Source: Plantago ovata
Taxonomy: Eukaryota; Streptophyta; Magnoliopsida; Lamiales; Plantaginaceae
Length of the DNA: 64,000 bases
Reading direction: 5' to 3'
Assembly (NCBI GenBank): GCA_028274465.1
Contig: CM051457.1
Location: forward strand, 60,202,899 to 60,266,898
Below are positions 31,974-43,182 of the stretch, piece by piece. Position 1 is the stretch's first letter; each line of letters opens with the position of its first letter. The notes under the pieces are model-generated. The model did no database searches. It saw only the letters and a list, made by a program, of their open reading frames with translations, and was not told the DNA's origin. A program made the position numbers and the translations under genes.

Positions 31974-33286
31974 TGATGAACCGAGAGTTGTCGGGTCCCG
32001 ATTAATCAAATAAATTTCTTATTTAGCCAAAGGCAATTCACGACTACAAACAAAACCGTAGTGTAGCAGTAGAATGACCTCGAGTTTCGTTCTCTAAGGA
32101 CTATAATTAGCTTTATCTATTTAACTAAGAATATAAAAAACAGCAGACGTAAAAGCAAAGGTTTTTCTAACAGATAATGGAGATTGGTGATAGTATGATC
32201 CTTCAAAGCATAACGGGTCAATAATCATGCGTAAATTCCTCGGTCTTGCATGGAGATCTTTGATCAATCGAATGTCCTGCTGTAATTATTAAGCACTACG
32301 AAGATACAGATACTGACAAGTCAATCACTACTGTCCAATTGTGTTCCGTAATTATTCAACTCTACAAAGATATAGATTTGCATAGGTCGACGAGGGTCCA
32401 ATTGAGCATAATAATTAATCAACATACTAGGATTTAGACTGAGCCTGATCAACGAAATAAAGCAATAACACCGAGTATAATGCGCGATATAACCATTAGC
32501 ATGATTATCTACACTTCGCTAAGAATTCACATACTACCACCAACGATAAGTTTAGCTACTCATAGTTGTCATGCAATCAACAGAAATCATAGAAGAAAAC
32601 ATGTTGAAAGATATATAAAAATAAGTAGAATAAACTGTAAGATACAATGTTACCGAAGGTTGTCAGTCTCCGAAGAATCGCGATCTTACAAGCTCCAAAC
32701 TGCTATGAAAAAGTGTCTCCTAAGCTACGAACCCCCAGAACAGGCTCTGGGAAGTTCCTACCTAAAACTACAGAGAAAGGTGAGAGAATAGGTCTGGAAA
32801 AGTATGAATTTCGGAGAAAAACTAAGCAACTATATATAGGCTTCGAAATAGTGTGGGGCGATTCGCCCCACACACCGGGCGATTCACCCGGTGTGGGGCG
32901 ATTCGCCCCACGTCCCGGGCGGTTCGCCAGGGAGTAAATTTCGCGGAATTCCGCATTTTCGACGCGTTTTTGGATTTCTTCCCCTTTTCGGACTCGGTTT
33001 CTGACTTCTAGTGGCCTTCTAACCTCCACTTTCGACCCCTAAACTCCAAATCCTATCCGGAAACCTTCAGATACTCCAAATAGGCTTCTCGAACACCAAT
33101 TCCTTATCAACTTCAATATAATATCCCGGAAATCCTCGTTTTTCAACCAAAAACTGTAAAATAAAATCTAAAGGGAAACGTGACACTATTCTAATAAAAT
33201 GCACTAAAATATAGCTAAATTAACATAGAGTATAGCTAAAATAGGTGAAAAAGACTCAAATGAAAGTGTAAAATACACATTCATCA
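31974..33286 (-). repeat. Left LTR of the E2/E4 complex, recombinant (1313 bp)
   Basis: The first bases on the plus strand (TGATGAACCGAGAGTTGTCG) match the solo LTR at 30411, which resembles the right LTR of E2. The rest follows the LTR at 38869-40181, for example CCAATTGAGCATAATAATT and GGGCGGTTCGCCAGGGAG. TATA near 32829-32838, palindromes at 32852-32933, and the polypurine tract beyond 33286. Confidence 0.9.
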
Positions 33287-34772
33287 AACTCCCCAAACCG
33301 AACCTTTGCTTGTCCTCAAGCAACTAAGCTAGACTCTAATGCAAAAAACAATGCAAGACACAAAATGGAGTCTCATGCCAAATAAAATGAACCAATCTAC
33401 TGGATCTATCAAAAAACATATGAACAAAAACCATATAAATCAAAGCATGAATATAGGTTGAAGAATACCTCGATTAACTTATACACATCCACATAAGCAC
33501 TTATGTCAAGAAAAGATAGTCTCTCGTAACATTCTCTACCTGGACCTAGTCAGTGACGACGTAATGAAGCATGCTAAGATACGAATTGTTGTCCCGTGCC
33601 TATGAAACTGAGGACTTACTGTTGTTCACCAAGTTTAAGACTTTCCCTCAAAGAGGTCGAACCAGTACTGGCTCTAATCAAACGAAGGAGGGTTCCCTAT
33701 AAAAGATAACACTCCCCTATGCTACCCATCTCTCAAGCAAAGCCTTAACATATTCACCACTTCCTGAATGGCAGGACGAGGGTGGTCTACAACAGATGAC
33801 ACTCAAAACAAAAGACAAAAAATAGAAAATTACAACACGATTACGAACATTACAAGAATTGGAAAATGAGACACAACACTTTGCTAAACTGCTATTTGTC
33901 TTTCTTTTTTTCGATTTTTCCTTTTTCTTAGCCAGCAGTAGCATAACAAAAAGAGAGAAAATGACTCACACGACATCCCCAAACCTATTCGAAAGAATAG
34001 GTTGGAGTACAAAATTTACGGAAAGGGAAAAATAAACTCACGATACGGAAATGAAAAATGAAAAACAAGTCTAATGATGGTGTAACCCCCTTCGCAAACC
34101 TATTCGGAAGAATAGGTTATAAACAAAGGATCACACAACCTCACACTACCTCCTTCCTAGGCATTTAGCAATATCAAAGCATGGTGAAGACTTGTTACCT
34201 CTTAGGTTCATAATTACTCGGGAAAACAACCATAAGACCCTAACATGCATCATCCTATTATAAAGGCCTTCGTGAACCGCAGTAGAGAAAACACCACTAA
34301 GTGATGTCGAGACTACCAAACTTAACTAAGTGCAATACATAAATGTGACAAGCCAAGCGAGAAAAACCTCAAACAAATTCATAGAGATGAAGCATACGAT
34401 TAATGGCATAGTTGGTTGATATACCCAATAAAAAAGTTCAAAAATTTCGGTAATAAACTCCATATAAAACATGCAAGACTATCCTAGGATGAATGTAGTG
34501 AATGCAACCTAAAAAATCTACGAAAGCAGTAAACGTGCAAATGCAAATGCAGACGGATAAAACATGCAAGGTACTATACTCATTCTACCAATACCAAGCT
34601 CCAAACTAACAACACTAGATCACTTAAATCCCATCCCCCCTCATGAAATTAACGCTAGTCCCTAGCAGTAAGAAAATGAGGAAATAAGATGTGATACTAG
34701 ATGTTCCCCCATGGTTTGGCCTCGGTCGGCTGAGTATGCTGTTTGTGAGTTATTGGGACTGCTCTGGGAGCT

Positions 34773-34982
34773 TTATAGGGTGTCATCAGGTCTTTTGGTA
34801 GGCGTGGTAGTTTCAATTATAGGTCGGATAGGAACAACTCCTCCATTAGTATCATCATTGCCCGTATGGCCTTCATTGTCACTACTGTCATGCACATCCT
34901 CACTAGTAGAGTTGCAGTGTCGAGTAGAATTCTCAAGATTATCCGCCGCTGTGATGGAATCCTCCATCCTGTAGCCCTCCAA
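34773..34982 (-). CDS. Small acidic ORF, unknown (E4 copy)
   Basis: 69 codons rich in Asp/Glu/Ser/Thr/Asn (NSTSEDVHDSSDNEGHTGND). A copy with few changes lies at 44779-44988, and part of it is at 15292-15440 in X. No domain is recognisable. Conservation between copies may just reflect recent common descent. Confidence 0.4.
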   Translation of the reverse strand: MEGYRMEDSITAADNLENSTRHCNSTSEDVHDSSDNEGHTGNDDTNGGVVPIRPIIETTTPTKRPDDTL

Positions 34983-35160
34983 TAGGATGTGAACTGTTGA
35001 AGGGGAAAGAGCAGTGGTATAAGGACCTCCCCCTCCAGCGTTTTACACCCCGAGGTGGTTACAGTAAGCTGCTCGGATACTCAGAAGTCTTCTACCATCT
35101 TTTCCAATGTCGACCACATTCTCTACGGTTGATCCGACCGATGTCTATATGATGCTCCCT

Positions 35161-35601
35161 TTAGAGGCAGTCAAGGGGCACCCCAACGAGGGGCTGGGCA
35201 CCCATGTCATTATGACTTGGAACCAAGCTAGCGCTTCGGAACCTTCTAGCAACTGCGAACTTGAGATTGAATCCGTCGCGGCTAGATTGTCCCGGTGCCT
35301 TCCAGTTCACTCGAACTTTGCAGTCCTTGTGATGGATTGCTGACGTAATAATGGTTTCTGTCCCTTCGGTGGTGCATGAATAGGCATAGGAGTCCTTACT
35401 CCAGGTGTACTCTAGCTCCTCCTCTTGGATAATCCACGACGTTGTTGCAAAACCCCTTGTCTCGAATGCACATCTAACGAGGTCACTATTCTTGACATGG
35501 TTGTAATCGATCCCCCTCCAATACTTCATAGTAATCATACGGGAATGCTCCTTTCCCTTGGCATGGTTCCTACAAACAACAGTTAGTACCTTGTATGACA
35601 C
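35161..35601 (-). CDS. Unknown ORF of the long E-family block (E4 copy)
   Basis: 146 codons, opening at a GTG with no ATG upstream before a stop. The protein has a basic N-terminus, several Cys and Trp residues, 'GFATTSWIIQEEELEYTWS', and 'TETIITSAIHHKDCKVRVN'. Copies occur at 45167-45607 (one stop) and 15618-16058 (one stop). Upstream in the same strand are an AG|GTATCTTC donor-like site (near 36111-36119) and CTGTTTGTAG acceptor-like sites, so it may be an exon of a captured gene or of a lost env-like gene. I do not recognise the family and do not assign a function. Confidence 0.5.
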   Translation of the reverse strand: MSYKVLTVVCRNHAKGKEHSRMITMKYWRGIDYNHVKNSDLVRCAFETRGFATTSWIIQEEELEYTWSKDSYAYSCTTEGTETIITSAIHHKDCKVRVNWKAPGQSSRDGFNLKFAVARRFRSASLVPSHNDMGAQPLVGVPLDCL

Positions 35602-36340
35602 AAAACTGACTCATGCATATGCTAGTGTAAGAACGAAACGCACAAGTGATAAAATCAACAATCGAGCTCCCCAAACCTTTAATGTCTAGCCTAGCTTCTT
35701 CACTATGCAACATACCAATGTAACTACTACATGCAATACATCACATTATGCTCTTACTAGACAACAAATATCCTAGATAACAAGGCTCAATTCATACCAT
35801 AGTAGCGAAATTCTAGCATCATAAATCCTCATACTCAACAATTAAGCATTCTACCATCAAATCCATCATCATTACATCAATAAACACAATCATATGCAAG
35901 AAATCTAAGAAAAAGATAAATTGCATAACAAGATATATCATCTAGTAGAAAAATTCCCAAATCAACAATCCAAGCATAATTGAGCATGCAATTGATAGTA
36001 AATAACGTTTCTAATCACACAAACAACCTACCCATGCATCAAATAAGCATAATTGAAGCTCAAATTAGAAAACCCCCAAATTCGAAAATTAGGGTTCATA
36101 AGAAGATACCTCAGATCTGAAAATCTAATGCATTAGGACGAAATCTGTTCGGATGAAAAGATAGATCATGTAATAGGATTCGATTGAAGCTAAAGAACAC
36201 TAAATTTGGTCAAGAAATGAAGAAGTTATGATGTTTTGAAGTAATTTTCGCAAGTTTCGAATTTTGGGGAGGAAGGATGATGAAAATATGAAGAAATGAG
36301 GAGAGAAGGGGGAGACCCGCGTTTTAGGTCTTGTGAGACC

Positions 36341-36379
36341 GTGGGGCGAGTCGCCCCATGCGGGGCTATTCGCCCCCCG
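36341..36379 (-). repeat. Internal palindrome cluster, E4 copy
   Basis: GTGGGGCGAGTCGCCCCATG and a degraded second unit lie about 260 bases after the protease stop in element sense. It is the E4 counterpart of the cluster at 16466-16560. Confidence 0.8.
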
Positions 36380-36639
36380 CTCCCCGATGTGGAGAGATGG
36401 TCCTTTCGTCAGAAAACGCGGTATTTAATCCCCGAAACCAATATTCTCATAAAACCACTTGAAAAATCTCACTCAAACATAAGCATATACGACACAGACA
36501 TGAACAAATTCACATATGAGAAGCAAATTGTTCAAGAATGAATGCATGCAAAAAAGCAGTAAAGAACGCGATAAAAATTCCAAGTTGCCTCCCGAATAGC
36601 GTCATCGTTTAAAGTCTTTGACTCGACTCCTGTCTGCGC

Positions 36640-38721
36640 CTAACTCTTCTTTTTGCGGGTACTCGGCTTCCCCTTCATTGATCTCCTCTTCATGCCATGA
36701 ACCTGTGAATAAGAAAGAACATAGGCTGCAAGACCACAGTAGTGAGTAGTGTAAGAATTATCAGGCGGATCAGGTGGATCGGATATGGCTTGCAACACGT
36801 GTTGCTTGCCATCCACTTCAATAGTGCAAGTTCTTTGGTAGATGTCCATCACGGAGCGTAGCTTAGTCAAGAACGTTCGTCCCAAGAGAATGACATCCCC
36901 CGTTCCAGGTGCAGACGCCGGCATAACTACAAAATTGGTGTATACAGAAGCTTCACCAATCTTGACCAACACATTTTTCACAACGCCTTCGGGTCTCATA
37001 AAGGATCCATCCGCCAGTTGCACAATAGCCCTATGCTCAGATAGTTTTCCAAGGTTACTCTTTTCAAACACATTCAAAGGGAGTATGTTTGAGTAGGATC
37101 CCGTGTCAAGTGTGGCATGGACATCTTCAAGCTCACCAATCCCTACCATAACATCGAAACTTTTAGGGAGTGGCTCGGGATCCTCTTGCTCCTCATCACT
37201 TCCGTCAGAACCAAGGTCCTTCTCTTCTTCCTTAGCCTGTAGAAGTTCTTCCTTCTTGCAACACTCGCACTTAGCAACCTTCTTGATGGTGATTTCGTCA
37301 CGTAGGTCACCAGCCAATGTAATGGAATTCGACTTCTCAGTGTTGCTAGGCAGTTTGCCTTGTTCCCTACTTGCTCCACGGTCGATCAATTATTGCATCT
37401 TTTGGTGGGCAAGCCTAGTGCTTTCTTCCAACCTATTAAGCCTTGCCCTAGTCTTCTCAGAATCTTCTTCATAACGTTTGAGAAAACTTTGGGTGTGATC
37501 AACCATCTTTTGTAAGTTCTCCATCAGTTGAGCCGACTTCGACTTCGGTGGCTCTTTCGGAGCGGGGTTTTCGCAGTGATCATTACCATAGTTTAGCCTA
37601 CTACGGTCTTGGTTAGGGCCATAAGTTTGGTTAGCCGGTGTATATTCTTGATTGTTTCGGAATCCTCTTCTCCAAAATCCACCTCGAGGATTCCTACCGT
37701 CTTGTCCGTAGCTAAATTCTTGAGTACCAAACTCCGTAGCAAAGGCTTCCTCTTCGCCTCCTCGAGCCCAGTTGCCATCATCATACGCAAGCTCCGATCT
37801 ACACATATGAGCCCCATGCCCATAGTTCTTGCATATTCGGCATACTTCGTTCGAAACAGTTGTTCCAGTGGCGCTCTTGAGGACTTGCTTCAATTCGTTG
37901 GTAAAGCACTCGAATTGATCCCCATTCCCCCTGTACATAGGGGCTTCTTGGGTCCTTGAACTGCGAACCCTTAGCAAGCCTTTCGAAAACTGCCCAGACG
38001 GCTTCTGCGGTTTCCTCCCAAATATTGCCTCGGCATTGGAAATCCACCACTTGGACTAGGTCAGAAAGCTCAAAACCATGGTGAGGGCACTTGTTCGTGA
38101 GATCTTGGAATCTCTCAAACGCGGTGTAGACTGTCTCATCATAGTCTTGCTTGAATCCAGTGATTTGCACCTTTACTGCGGTAGTCAAGGTGTGAGGGAA
38201 GTATTTCTCCATGAAAGCTGAAAAACCTTCTCCCAAGTGTCCAGCGAGCCTGCTGGTAGAGAACTCAACCATGACTTGGCTCTGTCGCCAAGTCCCATAG
38301 CAAAAACCTTCATCCGCAACTCATCCATCGTTATTTCAGCTCCAGGTCGTGGGAGTTGGTTGACGAAATCATCGATATCGTGCAAGTACCCCATCACATC
38401 TTCCCTTGATAAGCCATAGAACCTCGAAAGTTGTTGGAACGCGTGGTTCTTGATTTCCAGATCTCGAGTTGCAGACGAAAGAACAATCGCCGGTCCCCTC
38501 ATACGATCCTTGGTGGGTTGAACCCATGCTTTCAGTGGTCTAGCTTTTGCCATTCCGTCGATTTCATTGAAAAGACTGTGTAGAGATTAATCAGAGAAAT
38601 CGGTATCCTCTATTTCCTCTAGTGCACGCCTTTGAAGTAGTCGCCTTCTTTGGTGGTAGACTCTGTCGATCTCAGCAATTGAATCAGCAAGCGGTGTTCC
38701 TTTAGATCGTGTATGTGGCAT
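36640..38721 (-). pseudogene. E4 gag-protease
   Basis: Start ATG 38719-38721. A three-base insertion near 38588 creates an in-frame TAA. Deletions near 38052 and 37947 remove parts of the gag domain that are present in sister copies, each between short repeats. The zinc knuckle CRICKNYGHGAHMC and the Arg/Gly-rich region are in the frame 37977-37390, which ends in a TAA where sisters have GAG. The last frame, 37389-36640, is open and holds the protease (ATLDTGSYSNILPL, LADGSFMRPEGV, VILLGRTFL) and the Lys/Arg tail. Confidence 0.9.
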
Positions 38722-38847
38722 AAACTATCTGTAACAGACTAGGAAAGCAGTATCAGAGAGAGATTAAAAAGGAAAACTAAAACTACTAGAATTAGGAATT
38801 GAATGCTGAAAATATATAAATAAATTAAATAGAAAAAAGGAGTATAG

Positions 38848-38865
38848 TCCCCGGCAACGGCGCCA
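38848..38865 (-). promoter_or_regulatory. Primer-binding site of E4
   Basis: TGGCGCCGTTGCCGGGGA on the minus strand, three bases from the LTR at 38869; tRNA-Asp type. Confidence 0.93.
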
Positions 38866-38868
38866 ATT

Positions 38869-40181
38869 TGATGAACGTGGGTTTGTCGGGTCCCGATTCA
38901 ATCAAATAAATTTTTTATTTAGCCAAAGGCGATTCACAACTACAACGAAAACCGTAGTGTAGCAGTAGAATGACCTCGAGTGTCGTTCTCTAAGGACTAT
39001 AACTAGCTTTATCTATTTAACTAAGAATATAAAAACAGTAGACGTAAAACCAAAGGTTTTTCTAACAGATAATGAAGATTGGTGATAGTATGATCCTACA
39101 AAGCATAACGGGTCAATAATCATGCGTAAATTCCTCGGTCTTGCATGGAGATCTTTGATCAATCGAATGTCCTGTTGTAATTATTAAGCACTACGAAGAT
39201 ACAGATACTGACAAGTCAGTCACTATTGTCCAATAGTGTTCCGTAATTATTCAACACTATGAAGATATAGATATGCATAGGTCGACGAGGGTCCAATTGA
39301 GCATAATAATTAATCAACATACATGGATTTAGGTTGAGCCTGATAAACGAAATAAAGCAATAACACGGAGTATAATGCGCGATATAGCCATTAGCATGAT
39401 TATCTACCCTTCGCTAAGAATTCACATACTACCACCAACGATAAGTTTAGCTACTCATAGTTGTCATGCAATCAACAGAAATCATAGAAGAAAACATGTT
39501 GAAAGATATATAAAAATAAGTAGAATAAACTGTAAGATACAATGTTACCGAAGGTTGTCAGTCTCCGAAGAATCGCGATCTTACAAGCTCCAAACTGCTA
39601 TGAAAAAGTGTCTCCTAAGCTACGAACCCCCAGAACAGGCTCTGGGAAGTTCCTACCTAAAACTACAGAGAAAGGTGAGAGAATAGGTCTGGAAAAGTAT
39701 GAATTTCGGAGAAAAACTAAGCAACTATATATAGGCTTCGAAATAGTGTGGGGCGATTCGCCCCACACACCGGGCGATTCGCCCGGTGTGGGGCGATTTG
39801 CCCCACGTCCCGGGCGGTTCGCCAGGGAGTAAACTTCGTGGAATTCCGCATTTTCGACGCGTTTTTGGATTTCTTTCCCTTTTCGGACTCGGTTTCTGAC
39901 TTCTAGTGGCCTTCTAACCTCCAGATTCGACCCCTAGACTCCAAATCCTATCCGAAAACCTTCAGATACTCCAAATAGGCTTCTGGAACACCAATTCCTT
40001 GTCAACTTCAATATAATTGCCCGGAAATCCTCGTTTTTTAACCAAAACCTGTAAAATAAAATCTAAAGGGAAACGTGACACTATTCTAATAAAATGCACT
40101 AAAATATAGCTAAATTAACATAGAGGATAGCTAAAATAGGTGAAAAAGACTCAAATGAAAGTGTAAAATACACATTCATCA
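38869..40181 (-). repeat. 5' LTR of E4 (1313 bp)
   Basis: TGATGAACGTGG... to ...CATTCATCA. Its outer flank, GGGGG (40182-40186), lies inside a palindrome of E2's internal region. No LTR in the window has a matching left flank, which indicates that the E4 3' LTR was replaced. TATA near 39724-39733; palindromes at 39747-39829. Confidence 0.93.
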
Positions 40182-41910
40182 GGGGGCGATTCGCCCCCCG
40201 CTCCTTGATGTGGGGAGACGGCCATTTCGACAAAAAAACGCGGTTTTTAATTCCCGAAACCAATTTTTTCCAAAAACCACTCGAAAAATCTCACTCAAAC
40301 ATAAGCACATACGACACAGAGATGAACAAATTCACATAAGAGAAGCAAATTGTTCAAGTATGAATGCATGCAAAAAAGCAATAAAGAAAGCGATAAAAAT
40401 TCCGGGTTGCCTCCCGGATAGCGTCATTGTTTAAAGTCTTTGACTCGACTCCTGTCTGCGCCTAACTCTTCCTTCTGCGGGTACTAGACTTCCCCTTCAT
40501 GGATCTCTTCCTCATGCCACGAACCTGTGAATAAGAGAGAACATAGGCTGCAAGACCACAGTAGTGAGTAGTGTAAGGAATATCAGGCGGATCAACTCTT
40601 TCATCTTTTGGTGGGCAAGCCTAGTGCTCTCTTCCAACCTATCAAGTCTCGCTCTAGTCTTCTCAGAATCTTCTTCATAACGTTTGAGAAAACTTTGGGT
40701 GTGATCAACCATCTTTTGCAAGTTCTCCATCAGTTGAGCCGACTTCGACTTCGGTGGCTCTTTCGGAGCGGGGTTTTCGCAGTGATCATTACCATAGTTT
40801 AGCCTACTACGGTCTTGGTTAGGGCCATAAGTTTGGTTAGCCGGTGCATATCCTTGATTGTTTCGGAATCCTCTTCTCCAAAATCCACCTCGAGGATTTC
40901 TACCGTCTTGTCCGTAGCTAGCTTCTTGAGTACCAAACTCCGTAGCAAAGGCTTCCTCTTAGCCTCCTCGAGCCCAGTTGCCATCATCATACGCAAGCTC
41001 CGATCTACACATATGAGCCCCATGCCCATAGTTCTTGCATATTCGGCATACTTCGTTCGAAACAGTTGTTCCAGTGGCGCTCTTGAGGACTTGCTTCAAT
41101 TCGTTGGTAAAGCACTCGAATTAATCCCCATTCCCCCTATACATAGGGGCTTCTTGAGTCGGTGGAGCTTCAGGTCCACGTCTCCTAACCATTGCCCTTG
41201 GGTCCTTGAACTGCGAACCCTTAGCAAGCGTTTCGAAAACTGCCCAGATGGCTTCTGCGGTTTCCTCCCAAATATTGCCTCGACATTGGAAATCCAAAAC
41301 TTGTTGATTCTCGAAGGTTAGTCCATTGTAGAAGTGTTGGACTAGGTCAGAAAGTTCAAAACCATGGTGAGGGCACTTGTTCGTGAGATCTTGGAACCTC
41401 TCAAACGCGTAGATGGTCTCATCATAGTCCTGCTTGAATCCAGTGATTTGCGCCTTTAGCGCGGTAGTCAAGGTGTGAGGGAAGTATTTTTCCATGAAAG
41501 CTGAAAAAACCTTCTCCCAAGTGTCCAGCGAGCCCGCTGGTAGAGAACTCAACCATGACTTGGCTCTGTCGCCAAGTCCCATAGCAAAAACCTTCATCCT
41601 CAACTCATCCGTTGTTATTTCAGCTCCGGGTCGTGGGAGTTGGTTGACGAAATCATCGATATCGTGCAAGTACCCCATCACATCTTCCCTTGATAAGCCA
41701 TAGAACCTCGGAAGTTGTTGGAATTCGTGGTTCTTGATTTCCAGATCTCGAGTTGCAGACGAAAGAACAATCGCCGGTCCCCTCATACGATCCTTGGTGG
41801 GTTGAACCCATGCTTTCAGTGGTCTAGCTTCTGCCATTCCGTCGATTTCCTTGAAAAGATTGTGTAGAGATTCAGAGAAATCGGTATCCTCTATTTCCTC
41901 TAGTGCACGC
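40182..41910 (-). pseudogene. Residual E2 internal region: gag with deleted protease
   Basis: It starts inside the palindrome cluster (40182-40200) and has the family's non-coding stretch to about 40440, then the last codons of protease, an abrupt junction at 40589-40593 (GATCA), and gag. The protease core is missing. Gag is open from 41837 to 41121, with the gag domain (AKSWLSSLPAGSLDTWEKVF) and KGSQFKDPRAMVRRRGPEAP. The zinc knuckle follows near 41030 in another frame. At 41910 the N-terminal part is cut off by E3 and resumes at 51463. Confidence 0.9.
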
Positions 41911-43182
41911 TGATGGAAGTGGATTTGTCGAGTTCCGGTTCAGCAAATAATATTTGTTATTATGCCAAAGGCAATCCACAACTACAACGAAAACCGTAGT
42001 GTAGTAGTAGAATGACTCGAGTGTCGTTCTCTCAGGACTATAACTAGCTTTATCTATTTAACAAGAGAATATAAAACAGCAGAAAGATAGCAAAGGGGTT
42101 TTCTAGCAGATAATGGAGATTGGTGATAGTATGATCCTTCAAAGCATAACGGGTCGATAATCATGCATAAATTCCTCGGTCTTGCATGGAGATCTTTGAA
42201 TCAATCTAGTGTCCTGTTGCAATTATTAAGCACTACGAAGATAATGGGTCTAACAAGTCAATCACTATTGTCCTAATGTGTTCCGTAATTATTCAACACT
42301 ACGAAGATAAACTCGCGTACAGGTCGACGAGGGTCCAATTGTGCATAGTAATTAATACAACATACGAGAATTTAGGTTGTGCCTGATCAACGAAATAAAG
42401 CAATAACACGGAGTATAATGCGCGATATAGCCATTAGCATGATTATCTTCCCTTCGCTAAGAATTCACATACTACCACCAACGATAAGTTTAGCTACTCA
42501 TAATAGGCATGCAATCAACAGAAATCATAGAAGAAAATATGTTGAAAGAATATAAAAATAAGTAGAATAAACTGTAAGATACAAAGTTACCGAAGGTTGT
42601 CAATCTCCGGAGAATTGCGATCCTATAAGCTCCAATCTGCTATGAAAAAGTGACCCCTAAGCTACGAACCCCCAGAACAGGCTCTGGGAAATCCCTACCT
42701 AAAACTACAGAGAGAGGTGAGAAAGTAGGTCTGGAAAAGTATATTTTTCGGAGAAAACTGAGCAACTATATATAGGCCTCGAATTACTGTGGGGCGGTTC
42801 GCCCCACACACCGGGCGGTTCGCCCCGGAGAGTTTTTCGCGGAATTCCGCATTTTCGACGCGTTTTTGGATTTCTTCCCATTTTCGGACTCGGTTTCTGA
42901 CTTCTTGTGGCCTTCTAACCTCCAAATTCGGCCCCTAGACTCCAAAGCCTATCCGGAAACCTTCAGATACTATAAATAGGCTTCTGGAACACCAATTCTT
43001 TGTCAACTTCAATATAATTGCCCGGAAATCCTCGAATTTCAACCAAAACCTGTAAAATAAAATCTAAAGGGAAACGTGACACTATTATAATAAAATGCAC
43101 TAAAATATAGCTAAATTAACATAGAGGATAGCTAAAATAGGAGAAAAAGACTCGAATGAAAGTGTAAAATACACATTCATCA
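41911..43182 (-). repeat. 3' LTR of E3 (1272 bp)
   Basis: TGATGGAAGTGG... to ...CATTCATCA, then the polypurine tract from 43183. Only two palindromes (42789-42828); the partner LTR has three, so one unit differs between the two LTRs of one element. Confidence 0.95.

Larger units (their letters stand above)
33287..36639 (-). other. E4 3' region, long form
   Basis: From the polypurine tract to the protease stop. It includes the AACCTATTC/GAATAGGTT hairpins at 33982-34003 and 34097-34118, and the ~2 kb block (about 34553-36540) that is absent from E1. That block holds two small frames, annotated separately, an intron-like stretch (about 35610-36115) and the palindromes at 36341-36379. Confidence 0.8.

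Noticed and set aside
35161-35601. A plant S1 self-incompatibility-like protein in the unknown ORF
   Set aside because: The Cys/Trp pattern is only vaguely similar. I could not line up the conserved positions, so I left it unidentified.
31974-40181. E4 as an independent complete element with target duplication
   Set aside because: Its two flanks differ (GTTAT and GGGGG). The left LTR belongs in part to E2, so a recombination history fits better.
33287-41910. A tandem LTR-internal-LTR-internal-LTR array from simple unequal crossing-over
   Set aside because: The second internal region starts in the middle, at a palindrome, and not at a polypurine tract, so nested insertion followed by LTR recombination explains it better.
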